Source of the DNA: Amphirosellinia nigrospora
Taxonomy: Eukaryota > Ascomycota > Sordariomycetes > Xylariales > Xylariaceae
DNA: 64,000 nucleotides
Direction of reading: 5' to 3'
Assembly: GCA_004123355.1 (NCBI GenBank)
Contig: SCHM01000001.1
Location: 1,542,001-1,606,000 of the forward strand
Notes under the pieces: model-generated
Database searches by the model: none
What the model saw: only the letters and a program-made list of their open reading frames with translations
What the model was told of the DNA's origin: nothing
Position numbers and translations under genes: made by a program
In this document: positions 1-12,720 of the stretch, one piece after another
How the letters are laid out: each line of letters opens with the position of its first letter
Numbering within the stretch: position 1 is the first letter of the stretch

Positions 1-2720
1 ACGAAAGCCCTGTCAGCCCGGAAAGAAAAGCTGATAGCCAGAGGACAGGAGCTGGGTTTGGGGCTGTGATTGGGTCCGGCTGGGGCGCCATTCACAGTAT
101 CTTGCTGCCCATATACTGTATAGAGGTACTTCGTCTACACTGCTGGTGTGCGCATGCGACACACCTCGGAACGCTACCCTACTCAGGTACCATGGTAGGA
201 TTAAAGCCACAGTGGCACACAGAAAGGACCAGGGCAAGGACAAGGGACTAGCTCGGAACACGGGAAAGCAAATGAGAGGACGGAAACAGGAAACGAGCAT
301 GTTCTTCGATCTTGGTGTGTTTGTCGGCCAATGGTGTGTGGACCGAGCTGAAACAGCCCAGCTCTGCTAGATACCCAGGTAGTTGGAGCACTGTAAGTGC
401 ACTGTAAGCGTAAGTGCTGAGTCCTGCCACTGTAAGTACAGTTGTCAGCTTCCCCTCTCTCTCTTTTTTTCTCCTTCTCTCTTTCACCCTCTTCTCCTCT
501 TTTGTGCCATCTGTGGCGCCAACAGGATGATACCCAAGCCAGGTGTGGCGTGCAGCCGGCCTACAATCAATGGTTCGCAGTCTGCTGTATGTAAGTACAC
601 TACTACCGGCCTCCATTTCCAACACGACAATATGTGGTATCCATATAGCGTGGAGTTCATTTCACTATCCACTCCGCCGGACCGCTGGCTAAAGACGAGC
701 GACGTAAATAAAAAAAAACACACAAAGTGGTTGCCTCTTCTCTTGCCCCTTCTCTCTCTCTCGGCCATTGAGTTTCCCTTGGTTGGGCCCGCAGCTAATG
801 CAAGGCACCGATCCGCCTGTCAGCACGTCGTGGCCAATTATATCCATCTCTTGACCCCTGACAGGGATCTGGTTGGGTCCAGGAAGCGTAGCACGCATTC
901 CCGTACCTAGCGATCCTGGGCCAGTCCGGCATATGCAGGGGTCGGGGCCAGGGTAAGAAATAAGACTTTTTTTTTCTTCGAATTGAACAGCGCAGCACTG
1001 CCCCCAAGAGCTGGCCACGCAGGCACACTACTGTCCAGATACAGTACTTACTGTACATAGTAGTGTACCGTACAGGATAGAGGGAGGGAAATGCTGTCTT
1101 AATTCCCGCCGTTCAGCCGTTTCGCTGATCTCCATTAAGCCTGAGATATATGCACAAAGAGCAGAGCTGAGACAATTGGCTTTTGGGGGCTTTGCAAAGA
1201 AGAAAATGCAGAGAAAACGATGACATGGCAGACCTGTTGGGCTCGCTGGTTCTAATTGCATTAGTGCGCAGTTCTCAACCTGTCGTGAGACCGTCCGATG
1301 ATCTTTTCTGTCAATTTAAAACCGGGTCGGAGGCCACGAAGACTTGGTGGCCGGCCACGTCGCTGGTAGACTAAGGCCGCGTGCTATGTGTCCACCATGG
1401 CGCCTTACAGCAGTACTCAGCTATGTCAGGTTCATTCGAGAGGCGCGGAAAGCGATCCGGAGCGCGCAGCAAAAGCTGATCAGGCAAGCTGTTGTACAAG
1501 TCATATGTCTTTTGCCCAAGGACTTGACAACCTATGCATTCATTCAGGTTTTTTAACGTAATGAATTGCGGTACCTGCATCAGGTTGTACACCAGCAAAA
1601 CGCCCGAGCCCTATGTGCAATGTAGGAAGGGTTCTCTCTTATACGCATATATCTTCAACTAACCTACAGTGCTTCTGGCTACCACAAACCGCACACGGCA
1701 GGGAATCTTGTTTATCTTTTTCCCTTAATGACGCCGTATTGAGGCCGTGGATCCGGGATATTATAACAACACCCAAGATTGACGTACATATACGTACGTA
1801 CTGTATCTACGGTTCGTAGACCGCGCACGTGTGAAAGGAAATCCTAGCGTGTTTATTTATATAAGCTTAAAAGGCCGGGATGATCGAACCGAGATGAGAG
1901 ACAACGGGATCCTCTCCGCACTGTCACTATCCGACGGATCTCCGGCTACGAAATCGAGGAAGGGAACGTGGGCATGGCACCACATCGCGGGTCGCAATCG
2001 ATGCTACCCATTACCGGCACTTCTTTAGTGTACGTTTGTGCGTTGCATGAAGCAGTGATATGAACCCCTCCTACCTACCTATCCACGCGCCACGATAAGA
2101 CTCATCTATTATCCCCGCTCTCAATTTATATCAGGTGGTGAGGGCAGTAGTCATGTACCATGTTCGATGCATGCATGCGTCCAGGTAGACGCATGTCGTA
2201 GATCGATCAGAGCACAAGAAGGCGGCTGCGGGGAAACGGCGTCTCAATATCTTTGGCTTCTTCCGTCGACCGGTGTGCAACGCATGTCCATCCATCTGGA
2301 TAGCTAACTAGTGTAAGTCAATGTCTTACTAACCAACACAGACACACCAGCCGGCCTTCTAGGGGATATGTAGGCTATCCATCTACATGCATTACTATGT
2401 AGAGCTTGCATCATGCACGCATACGCAGAACGCTAAACTCCAAGTCATGCCAGCGATGCTCTAGATATTAAACCCCGACTCCGTACTCTATGACCAAGCC
2501 CTCTCCGCTACCATCAGCCAATGCTTAGACCTTGGACCCGGAAACTGTTAACTCTTACTCGGCGCCATGAAATGAGACATATCATGTCGGGACAGCCAGC
2601 CCATCAACGTCGACTAATTCTTATTTACGCCGAAACATAAACCACAATACACTACACTAGTGACGCAGTGTAGCTCTATGTCATCTATTCTATATCCTGT
2701 ATCCTGTATCCCTTCGTCCC
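1..2720. other. Gene-free stretch
   Basis: No open frame here resembles a known protein and none has convincing introns. A pyrimidine-rich tract lies at 454-501, and CTGTAAGT-like words recur at 389-440. Short open frames are present on both strands, but several begin at non-ATG codons and none looks conserved. It is probably intergenic DNA downstream of the minus-strand methyltransferase gene. Confidence 0.5.
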
Positions 2721-3976
2721 TCACTTGCTAGCATCTACATCCGGATTCCCCTTCGAGGTAATAGCGAACATGAACAGCCCCTGCCGACTCCAGACGGGGC
2801 GTTCGTCGTCCTCGATCTCGGTGACGCTGAAGCGCCTGCGGGCTTGCTTGAGGAACTGCATGTCCGCCCGACGCCGCTTCTTGAAGCAGAAGTAGACGAC
2901 GGCCGAGGGCCGCAGCGCGAGCAGGTCGGATAGCGTAGTCTGCAGTAGTGGGAATGCGGGCTCGAAGTACACGCAGTCGGCGGCTAAGACGACGTCTGGC
3001 GGGCTCGCGACCACCTCTGCGGGAGCGGTTCGCCCCTGTGTGCGGTCTGTTAGTGCGCTGTTGTGAGAGGGAAGGATCGACATGCTAGTTTCCTCTCTTG
3101 AAACATTATATGGATGGATAGGCGGTCGTTTAATATGACACGTCAAATATATCATACGTGAAGAGGAGAGCTCGGATGTAAGAGATGCAGGTTGTTGGTT
3201 TGAGACAGTATTGGAAGTGACAGCGAACAAAAAGATGAGGGGTAAATGTGCACTTGCCAGTTTAATAGCAGGGCCTCGACTTTGCCCTCAAGCTCGTTGA
3301 GCGCGATGTTGTGCTGCATGAGCGAGAACATCTCCGTCTGGTCTGTGATATACAGCGGAGGGTGGTCTTCTCCCAGGTCACAGCCGCGAGCAACGGCGAG
3401 ACCTACCAGTCCACCACCTGCGCCGAGTTCCAATCTACAGTATAATGATTCTCGTCAGCATTTTTTAATGTCAACGGGAAAATGAGAGTATGAGATATGG
3501 AGTACAAGGGCCTATTATATGACACCGGAGTTCTTATGTGGATGCGGGATACGCAAACGAGGCTTATCACCTCCCACTTCACAATCTCCACACAATGAAC
3601 CGCCAGACAGCTACCAGAAGCAGCCCAGAGTCAAAGAAATACTTACATCCTCTTCCCGCCAGACTCCTCGCATGATACCGCAGCATATATCTAGCGAGCG
3701 TCATGCCCGCAGGCCAAAGTTGGCCGCCACACCCATTCGTCAGATCCTCGTGGAGGCGCAGCTTCTTACCAGCGGGCAGGAGGCCGTCGAAGTCCGTCTC
3801 CGTCGTCCCGGCCGCCTTGTACGCGGGCAGCGGCGTGAAGTCGTCGGCGAGTGCGAGCGGGAGAACTCGTCGCTCTCTGCGTCTGATGAGTCGGCCGATG
3901 CCGATGAGGACGATGGTGGTACCGCGACCACCTTGGCCGTGACGAGCGGCTGTTTTATGTCTATCGTGCTCGCCAT
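2721..3976 (-). CDS. EFM6: EFM6-like protein-lysine N-methyltransferase
   Basis: Class I SAM-dependent methyltransferase of the Efm6/METTL21 group, which methylates a lysine of elongation factor 1-alpha in yeast (family knowledge). Visible are the SAM-binding motif ELGAGGGLVGLAVA, the post-I acidic segment ITDQTEMFSLM, the family motif LAADCVYFEP and the C-terminal YFCFKKRRRAD. Three exons: 3976-3647, 3434-3258 and 3035-2721. The first intron is GT-AG. The second is best read as GC-AG (donor GCAAGT at 3257), because this gives the expected NWGEPLP; a GT donor at 3253 is the alternative. Three one-base deletions are inferred, near 3868 (a C run), 3655 (an A run) and 3024. With them the coding length is 825 bases, 274 residues. 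Start is the ATG at 3976. Confidence 0.8.
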
Positions 3977-5337
3977 GGGGTATATCTCTGTGAGTAGATG
4001 AGATTTATAGAATGATCAGAGTAGACTAGTTGTGGGTGAAGATCTTTTGGTCTCGGAAGCTCGTATTTCTTAGTGAGATGTCGTTATCTATATGTCGTTA
4101 TAAACGCCGGCCGTCAACTAGGTAAATAGGTAATAGATTGTCTATTTTCTTCAAGGTTCCGTCTATCTCTAGTGTTAAAAATTCACCCAACAGAAATTCT
4201 ACTGCTTGTCTAATCCACTCTATCCCGAATATAAAAAGAATTGAGATTTTTCCTTCGTTCGTCGTTGGGTACAAGTTGAGCGCCAGTCCAGCCTGCAATC
4301 TGGACAAGAAGCAAGCCCACTTTCCCATCGAAATTCTAGAACCCGTCCGACCTCGCCGTCATTTTCGCCCCTCCTCCTCCTTATCCCTTATCCCTTATCG
4401 CGAGTCACTCTGCTTCCTCATTACATGAATCCACTACGTACCCGACGTCAGTAGGTACACAGCCCTGTAGGTATCAACATCCAGGACTTTATGATAGATA
4501 AACCAAAAAAGATAGTACCTACAGTATATATGTATGTATATCAATCACAAAGATAACGATTATGTAAAATGAGTGGGATCGCCAAGGTTCGTGGTTTCCC
4601 AATACGAATGGCCGCGGGTATTCTCATTGGTTGTGTGAGTTTGTGGCCCTTGGAGTAACCCTACTTAAGACTCGAGGAGGGTAGGTAGGTAAGTAGGTAC
4701 CTAGGTAAGTAGATCCAACGCTACAACGTCTAAAACCTTCACATGTAGGAGGGGAGGACGCTCAAGTTATCAAACGCCAGGTATCTAACGTTTATACGAC
4801 TGAGCTGAACTTCCTGGGTTGGAATAAATAATAAGCTCACCCAACCCTTACGATACCTTTGCGTATCTAACTAACAAGGCGACTAGTCTTAGCTCTGAAC
4901 TATTAAAGAACAACAGGTGGTGGTGACGATACCTCATCAATACCATTCCATCAACAATTCTGTTGTTTTCGTCATCACTAACACTTTCACGTTGAACAAT
5001 CCTGGGTCAATTCTATTATCCCTTATCTCATATCTCAATTGCTATATCCTAAACTAGTCTGGTGATGTCTTGTTGGAACATTGCATTGGACAAGTCTCTT
5101 GAGGACTGTTGAGCGTGATGATGGGTGGGTGTATGAAGGCCCTAAATCTGGGCCATGCTAAACCTACGTACCCGGGTGGATAGCGTTGCTATCATATGCT
5201 ACCTATGATGGCATATCCCACATAACTCGATAGACCCTTCAGACAGTCTATTGAGGCTAATACAGATTATTGGCTCCATATGGAAGGCCTTGGTATGATT
5301 ATAGCGAACCGCTTGTGTACACCATTCTATCTGCACC
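3977..5337. other. Intergenic, with TAGG-type simple repeat
   Basis: Lies between two minus-strand genes: promoter of the methyltransferase and 3' flank of DUG1. No gene recognised. A short repeat of TAGG/GTAGGTA words runs from about 4679 to 4714; similar TAGGTA words are scattered through the intergenic DNA of this window. Confidence 0.5.
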
Positions 5338-6808
5338 TTAATTCTGGGGCTCCTCTGCAACGTAGTGCAGATAAGCACCCAATAGTTTGATGCCTTCGAT
5401 ATAGTTGCGCTTATCTAGCTTTTCATTAATCGAATGCGCGCCGTCCGTCGAGCTACCCATCGGCAGCAATAGGACGTTCTTGCCCGTGGCCTGCTCAAAA
5501 GTCAGGGTGACGGGATACTAGGCATAGTCAGTCACTTCCATCCTCTTGTCACGACAAAGTAGTTAGGACTCACCTTCCACCCTCGCGGGTGAAGTCGGGC
5601 TTGACACCCCACACACGTTCGGTAGCCTTGCCGGCGGCGCGGAAGTTCCAGTGGTTCGGGCTGGCGACCCACATTTGCCGCAGTGCTGGGGGTAGACCTT
5701 GAGCGAGTTCTTGGAGTTGAGCTTCGCGAATACCCCCTTGACGTAGTTGAAGACGGCCTCGTTGGTCTTCTCAATGTCCATATCGGGGACGGTGCGGATA
5801 GAGAACTTGCCGATGACCTTGGCTGGGATGACGGTCTTGGCACCGGGGGCTGAGAAGGCACCCTCGATACCGTGAACGCTCAGTGACGGGTTACGCCAGC
5901 GCGCCATTAGGGTAGACTTCTTATCGTCGAAGATGGTAGTCGTGGAGCCAAGCGATTCATGTAGTGTCTCCATGGTGAAGGCAATTCCGTCGTATAGTCC
6001 CTCCTCATCCGATGTCACCGGCGCGACCTGCTCGTAGATGCCGGGGATCTGGATCTTGCCGTGTGTGTCGACAAGGCTGCCCAATACTCGACCCAAGTCG
6101 TCAGGGCTCCTGCGCGGTGCCGCCGAAGACACCGCTGTGCAAGTCGGCACCAGGACCGGCAATCTCGATGCTGTAGTAGTTGCAGCCACGGAGACCGTAG
6201 GTCAGACAGGGCTTCTCAGTACAGCCAGTAGTTATCACTAATGCAGACGGCATCAGCGTCGGCGAAGTAGCCCTTGCCTCCTTCTCGATGAGCTCGTCAA
6301 GCCCCTCGGATCCGTATCCTCATCCTTCAAAGCACATCAGCAGGTTGACGGGGAAGTCGACGCCGGCCTTCTGGTGTGCTCAATGGCGTTCAGCCAGCCA
6401 AGCACGGGCCCTTGTCGTCGGTGCTTCCACGACCAAACATGCGGCCGTCCTCGCCGACAGTCAATGTGAAGGGCTCGGTGGACCAGCCATCCGTCTTCTC
6501 GGCGGGCTGGACGTCGTAGTGACCGTATACCAGAATAGTCCGCTTGTTCTTCACTGCCGTAGCGAGCGAGCACGACGGGCGGGAGGTCGAGCTCGGGCTT
6601 ATCGGGCTGCTTGCCGAGCGCGGCGCATCTCGACGCTGGCACGAGGTTCTTCAGTCGGCAGCCAGAAACTCGCCCATGCGAACGACGTCGGGACGGCGGC
6701 TGGCATCGGAGGAGACGGAGGGGATGGCAACAGCCTTGGCAAGACGGTCGATGAAGTGGCTCGACAACTTGTCGACCTCGGCAAATAGCCGTCAAGCTGA
6801 GGCGCCAT
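5338..6808 (-). CDS. DUG1: Cys-Gly metallodipeptidase, M20 family
   Basis: Homologue of Dug1/carnosinase, a cytosolic di-zinc dipeptidase that splits Cys-Gly in glutathione turnover. Family zinc and catalytic motifs are all readable across frames: [20 protein letters not shown], a degraded EGMEESGSEG (seen as FEG followed by GSEG), SDNYWL, and [13 protein letters not shown] near the C-terminus. The end [20 protein letters not shown] is typical. One GT-AG intron at 5518-5573 splits the REGGS-IPVTLTFE segment. Start is the ATG at 6808 (MAPQLDGYF). About a dozen single-base losses break the frame, by far the densest cluster in the window (for example in CCC-ATG-ACGGAC near 6105). Motifs on both sides of every break are intact, so I favour sequencing error, but a recent pseudogene is not excluded. 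Expected length is about 475 residues. Confidence 0.82.
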
Positions 6809-7837
6809 TGCGTGCTTGGTGGGCTTGGAGGGGGGGTAGATACGTCCTTCTGGTAGAGACTGTTGTGTAGTAGCTGGGAGGCCTGGCCGTTAACTTCGAG
6901 TATGCGTTGAAGATATAGGGAAAGGGAAAGGAAATGAGAAGGAAAAGGGGAAGGGGACGTGTAGATGGAGGCCTTCAGGTGCAATGGTGATGCCGCAAGA
7001 TATCGTTGGCGGGGGAGTCGTGTGAGCAGAGTGCGGGGCATTTGAATGATTACAGTATATGCCGTCGTTACTGTACATACATGAATGGTTGTAGGGATGT
7101 ACCTGGAGGCGAGCGACAAGTGAGGGGCAGTAGATTAGCGATTATTTAATGCCCAGGCTATACCTGTAGCTTAAGGGCGGCAGCTACTGTACAGGACCAG
7201 AAGTACATCACTTATTGGACACTGATCGTGGTGAGGCGATACCTTACCTACCTCACATGGCAGAAAATGCGATTGGCCCCACCCAATCCGAGACGGCTAT
7301 TCATGGCTTTGCCTAACGCCTGCCATTTGCGGAAATCCAATATCTCGTAATAGTACCGCATAAATTGGAGATAGAAGACAACCAAGTACCCAGTATAAAC
7401 CCACCGCCGTCTGCGGTCGAGAATATCTCTTCACATACCTACCTCGTAAGACTTCATGAACACATGATATGTAAATACAAGAGACGCTTTAGGCAACATG
7501 CACCTAACGCTCCAAGTATCTGATAGGCCGCTGACTTGCTGGAGTATATGGCAAACTTGAGGAAGAGAATGAGAAGGCAGCTTGGATACGTGGAGAAGTG
7601 GTTGGATTTGTTGGATTGAAGAGTACCTGTGTTGGAGGTTTTATGTGTTATACAAATTTATAGGCATGTTGCTGAGCCTGGTGCAAACAGACTGTTTAGA
7701 TCTAATGCTATTATCTCTTGTACACCTCATAAGTACACGACGTATAGGAAGCGGGCTCCGGGTGCCCAAGAGAAGTAGGCCGCTTTCACATCTATCAAGT
7801 CGAAATGAATCGAACGTCGGGTCATGTTGCGCCATCC
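6809..7837. promoter_or_regulatory. DUG1 upstream region with CT-rich tract
   Basis: On the minus strand a C/T-only tract (plus-strand 6917-6960, G/A-rich) lies about 110-150 bases before the DUG1 ATG. Such tracts are common just upstream of transcription start sites in filamentous ascomycetes. No gene is seen in the rest of the stretch, which also holds the 3' flank of the pentatricopeptide gene. Confidence 0.4.
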
Positions 7838-9970
7838 TTAGATGGCGTATTTCATCAGAAACGAATCGTTGACGTCTCTTTTCCTACCTAGTGGTATGCT
7901 TATCGTGAGACTTTCCTTTAATCCTGTCGTGACGCCTTCCTCTAAACCGACCTCGTGGATCTTCATATCCAAACGATGGGCCTCCTCAAGTTTGTAGGTA
8001 AGCGGAAGAAGAGGCCGCAGATGACCTGCCTCTTCGAGGTATCTATCCCTCAACCACGCCGCACCACGGAAAGGAGCGTCATCGGGCTGCGGGAGCCTAC
8101 TGGCTGCGAGTTCGCTCCGACCAAAGATGACATCTTCCCAAGCCTTCAGAAACGTCTTTCTGCTGCTTAGAGGTGGTGCTGCCGCCATCAGTTTCGTAAG
8201 GTTGTGGCGCATACGAGCATTGGTCAGGCCGGCCAAGGCGCTGTATCGCCAGACCACTCGAAGCATGTTAGGAAGTCCTTCCGTCCAAGCCGCTTGGAAT
8301 AGTAGAGAGTACGTGATACCATCTGGTTTCAACTCTGGCCATCGTGATAGAAGCGCTATCTTCTGCGTAACAGAGGGAGTGTGCGTGATCATGGTATTGA
8401 GTGTGTAATGATCGGGCCGTGCCCGTCCGTGGTGATCGACGAAGTCTAACAGTTCGTGGCAGGCCCCGTGATTTCCTTGGGCACCAATGACATCTATCAT
8501 CCTATTGAGGGTCACGGTATTTAACCATGATGGGCCATACTCCTCGTCCTGTGCTTGTAGCAGACTCTGGATATCTATGTCCATGCCTGCAAGACGATGG
8601 AGATGTAACATGATCTTCTGCCTACCAAGCTGTTCCGAAACGGGTGGTAGATGGTGCAGGCCGCGGGATCTCATCCGTCTCATGATATGAAGTTTGCTTT
8701 CAGGATCCTGAATCATGGTCAAAAATGCGGTCCAGTGCGGGGCCCGCACGTAATGGCCATTTCTATGCATTGCCCCCAGGACACTGTTAAAAGCGTCAAG
8801 ATCGCCAGCCTTTGACGCACTCGTTAAAAGGATTTCAAAAACTTCGGCGTCCAGGCGCAGACGCTGCAGCTGTACCTGGTAAAATAGAATCCGAGCCGCA
8901 GGTCGGAACATCGGCCCCCGTGCTTGCATGAACCGAAGAGCCAACTTCAGAGCGGCAACTGAGACGGCAGGTCGCACATCTTCCGAGGAGAAAAGCTCAG
9001 TAAGAAGTTCGACGACGGTCGTCTGGTGGTCCGGGCCGACTGGATAGAGGGAATTGTGTAGGTGGGTGGGCACCCGTGCGAGCACCAATTCGGCAACATA
9101 CTTCTCAAACGAGGTTTTGGTCCAAGCAGGTGGTCGGGGGATTTGATCGGCTCGCATGGTTAATTTATACGGCTTGTGGTTTGGAGGTTTAGCCATCTTG
9201 ATAAATTCGTCGTTGCGGCCGTATACAGTGACTATATCGTCTTCGGATGCGGATTCTCCATCACTAAGCAGCCGGATTGAAGGCTGGCCTTTCCTACGGC
9301 TTTCCCAGAACTCGGACGATGAGATATGTCCATCCGAGTCTAGGACTCTGACGCCTGAAACCTTACCGACGGCTCTGACAATCTCCAAGAGCGATTGCTG
9401 AACGGAGGCATCTCTGCCCGAAAGGCTGAGAACAAGGGTTCGCCTGCCTCAGCCCCTGACTCTACATGGATTTTGCAGAGGTGTCTTTGCTGGATCTGCC
9501 AGAGATTCGTGTCCAACTCGGAAAGGTTAGCGCGTGCTTGCGCCGCAGCCCTCTCCCAATTCCGACTTTGAAATCCAATATGTCGCCGAACTTGGGGCTG
9601 TGTCGAATCATCCGGTCCAACGTCGTCTGCCAGCGAATGCCAAGTTTACCAAGAGAGTTGCGGGCATATTCGTGGCGGGCTTGTTTTCTGGTACTGAGCT
9701 CCTCTTTACGCAAGGCCCTCTTATTTTCTTGTGGGGATGGATATCGGACAGCAGGCTTGATCAGAGCCGTGGCGAGCGGTCCAACCACTTGGTGCTTCGC
9801 CGTGTGTCTTATGTCTCGCCGTCTGGCTGCCGAAAAAGAGGTACCGTCACCTCTCCGGCGGGCGGGCTCTCTCACCAGGGAAGGCGATCCCGGGAAGGTG
9901 ACTCTGAGAAAGGCGACTCTGAGAAAGGCGACTCTGGAAAGATGACTCGGCTGACGTGGAGAGCCAGCAT
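7838..9970 (-). CDS. Pentatricopeptide-repeat-like protein, probably mitochondrial
   Basis: The uninterrupted part (7838-9388, 516 codons) is an alpha-helical solenoid with PPR-like units, for example FEILLTSASKAGDLDAFNSV, NRMIDVIGAQGNHGACHELL and YSLLFQAAWTEGLPNMLRVV. Fungal PPR proteins act in mitochondrial RNA processing or translation; the target is unknown. The frame continues upstream in other phases (WERAAAQARANLSELDTN, LSLSGRDASVQQSLLEIV, and an arginine-rich segment near 9470-9875), so the gene probably starts near the ATG at 9970 with two to four one-base errors between 9400 and 9880. The basic N-terminus would suit a mitochondrial presequence. A tandem of about 14 bases lies inside the 5' end at 9899-9940. 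Total length is about 710 residues. Confidence 0.65.
9899..9940. repeat. Short tandem repeat, about 14-bp unit
   Basis: Three copies of a unit like GACTCTGAGAAAGGC in the 5' part of the pentatricopeptide gene. On the coding strand they give a repeated SPFSE or VAFLR peptide, depending on frame. Confidence 0.7.
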
Positions 9971-10849
9971 CGGGCTTGTATTTTAGTGGCGAACAGCAGA
10001 TTCCGAGACTCCCTGGGAACCAAGGGGAGCCCTTGTACCCGACCGATACAAGACCGAGCCCTCCATGGCGATCCGTCCCAGGGACATGGGCTATGCGCTT
10101 GTCATGCCACTCGAGTTGTGATACGGCGTTGATGATGCGAGGGCGCTGTCAGGCGCGCAGAGGGAGATGACGAGGGCAGCTTTGCGCAACTTTGCGATAA
10201 GAGGACCTTATCTCCGGATCATTCAACTGACTCAGTTGCTTACCTAACTTAAGTGGGGCATCTGGCCATTTTAGTGGGTATATCTTACTTCATCCTCAAG
10301 GTTGTTAATAATGGCCACCTTCATAAGACATTGATTATACATATTGATCCCATGATAGAGAGGTACTAGTATGTATGCATTGTTCCCATTTCCTACTATT
10401 CATGCGGCGGCCAGACACAGGAAACCGGCAAAAAGTTCAAGCCATCTTTTTTCGAGACTGAGAGACAGTGAAGACTAAAACCAGCCCTTTGCGAGCTGAA
10501 CTCGAACTATCTAGAACATTCTCTAAAGAAAGGTCCCTATCATACAACAGGATATCCTTTGCTCGAAAATGTGCTTGCCCAGCCCGATATCGTATGCTCG
10601 AGGTCCTGCTTATCGCCCCACCAAGGAGATCCTCGTCTTCGCCTGGGCATTCTTGTCACCCGTACACTTGTACTAACACTTCCGTATGACCCATGCAAAA
10701 AACACGCCTTCATTGATACCGGCACTGTCACATCTAAACATTCAGGACTGCGCTTGGTTTTTTTTTACTCTCCCAAGCGCTGACGAGATGCTGTAACAAA
10801 TCTAGTTCTGTCCCATCTCGGCGAACTCACCCCAGCCGCCAAATCCATC
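9971..10849. other. Intergenic stretch
   Basis: Promoter side of the pentatricopeptide gene and 3' flank of the phosphatase gene, both on the minus strand. No gene recognised. It contains GC-skewed and AT-rich blocks but no clear repeat. Confidence 0.5.
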
Positions 10850-12720
10850 TTATGACACAGACGAGGGCGCCGGCTTCGTGTCCACCCCAGCACCCTCCTT
10901 AGGAGCCTTATCGGCACCAGTCTCTTTTTTCGTTGATTCGTCGGTTGCCGTCTTGGATGGCTCTTGCTGTTTCTTGGTTGCGCGAGGGGAGGCGAGGGGG
11001 CTCTGGGCGGGGGCTCGTTATCGTCGGCAGTCTTCTTAGAGACCTGACTTGCCAGATCTTTATCTTCTTCCGAGTTGTCGAACATGTCGGCGTCGTCAGA
11101 GTCCGTAAGCACTTCAGTACCATCTCCAAGGAATATGATGCGGCCCTTGTACCCACCAATGCCGAAATTTCTAGACTTATTTCCCGTATTGGCATCATAG
11201 TCGCCGTCGCTGTCATCATAGTTGTGATGAACACCAGGTCCCCGGAATTCCGCTGAGGCACCGCAAGTCAGTTCGTTCCAGGAGACCCGGGCTCTAAGAT
11301 GGCATACCGTATTCGGGAGGGGCGCAGGGGCCGTCGCCTGCGGCTACTCGGCTGGCAACCTCTTCATACCACTCCTCCTTCGTCTTGCCTCTTAGGAACC
11401 CTATAATGACCATAGTCATGTTGTCACAGCCCACGCCACCGGTTTCTGAGTTAGAGGCTAAGCAATTGTCCATCATATTCTCACAAATCTTATCTAGGTC
11501 TTGTTTGGCGGCGATGCCTCTACGCACAAACTCGACGACAGCTTGTGACGACTGGCAATCCCAAATGCCTGACATGTGTTAGCCTGGCACAAGCGAAAGT
11601 TTCGGGACAAGCGGACAACACACCATCGCATGCGATAACCAAGAACTCATCATCGTCACTAAGCTCATGCATAACAACATCAGGGTAAGCAGTTACTATC
11701 TGTTGTTCTGGTGCAAGCTCGGCGCTCTTTTTGAATTCGAAGTCTCCAATGGCACGGGAAAGAGCGAGGTTGCCATTGACTCGACCGAAGTCGACAAAAC
11801 CGCCAGCAGCAGTGATTCGAGCCTTTTCGCCTGCAGGTAAAATCACCGGGGTAAGCAGACCATCAACACAGCTTAGATGAACAGGACTAACCTTCGTTCT
11901 GCGGCTTATGGTCAAAGGAGAGTGGCTTGGCCCGGCCCTTCACTCCCAAGACACTTCTTGAATCTCCAGCATTTGCCTAAGAAAACCCAATTAGTTGTTG
12001 CGCGGATGAACAGAGCTTCTATTCATTGGCGGCGTCACGAACAATGAAGATTTTGTCAGCACTGATTAATCCACAGCAGGCAGTGCATCCCGACACCTCT
12101 TCTTCGTACTGGGGATCTGGATGGAGATTAGCCAGGTCACGGCGAATTTATGCCATGGTTATTAGAAGCACTACGCACCACTCAATATCGCGCGATCGGT
12201 GGCGAGAAAGCAATCTTTAAGTGACTGCTCGTAGTTACCCTTTTTGAAAGTATCTTGCTTGAGAAGAATATCAGGTATGTGCTTGCCAGCGAACTGGGCG
12301 ACCTTGTCTCCACCATGGCCATCAAAAACGCCAAAGAATGATAACCGGGATGGATGTATCTTCTCTTCGTCGCCTTTAGGGGTCAGGAGATCGAGGACGG
12401 TGCAATGGGCATCCTCCATGCTGATACGCCATCCCTGCATGGCCGAGACACCGTACAGTAGCCGGTCATCTTCACTCTTGTCCGAAATCTAGTTGCATGA
12501 GGAGCAGGTTAGTGACACTCATGTAGAGGAGTAGAGACGGCGATTCGGCACGACGGAGGCAACAAGGTAGGACTAGAGAGTAGGATGATGAGGTCATCGG
12601 GCACGCGCTCAGATAACAGGATCGGTGGCAGGACACGGAAGCGGCGCAATTGACGTAAGAGAGTGCAAAAAGCTAATAATCTACCTTCTCGACAACGGGC
12701 TCTGAAAGGGTTTGGCCCAT
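10850..12720 (-). CDS. ptc2: PP2C-type Ser/Thr protein phosphatase, PTC2/PTC3 group
   Basis: Metal-dependent protein phosphatase of the PPM family. In yeast Ptc2/Ptc3 dampen the HOG MAP kinase and checkpoint pathways (family knowledge). Seven exons: 12720-12685, 12488-12179, 12116-12043, 11976-11892, 11830-11624, 11568-11308 and 11252-10850; all six introns are GT-AG, 55-196 bp. Motifs in order: N-terminal MGQTLSEPVVEK (potential myristoylation glycine), MEDAH, FFGVFDGHGGDKVA with metal-binding Asp, ANAGDSRSVL, LALSRAIGDFEFK, VIACDGIWDC and GGVGCDNMTMVI. The tail has the group's FGIGGYKGRIIFLGDGTEVL, then an acidic/KQQEPSK-rich end. One base is missing near 10985 in a G run (C on the coding strand); adding it gives 1377 bases, 458 residues. 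Confidence 0.92.

Noticed and set aside
1870-1900. tRNA B-box-like GGTTCGATCAT on the minus strand
   Set aside because: Flanking bases do not form a T-stem or acceptor stem; no A box at the right distance.
5338-6808. DUG1 as a pseudogene
   Set aside because: Breaks are many but single-base, and all catalytic motifs persist; the same error type occurs in other essential genes of the window. Left open but not preferred.
6337-7119. Long minus-strand frame giving DUG1 an extended N-terminus
   Set aside because: The family start MAPQLDGYF coincides with the ATG at 6808; the upstream part is low-complexity CT-rich leader.
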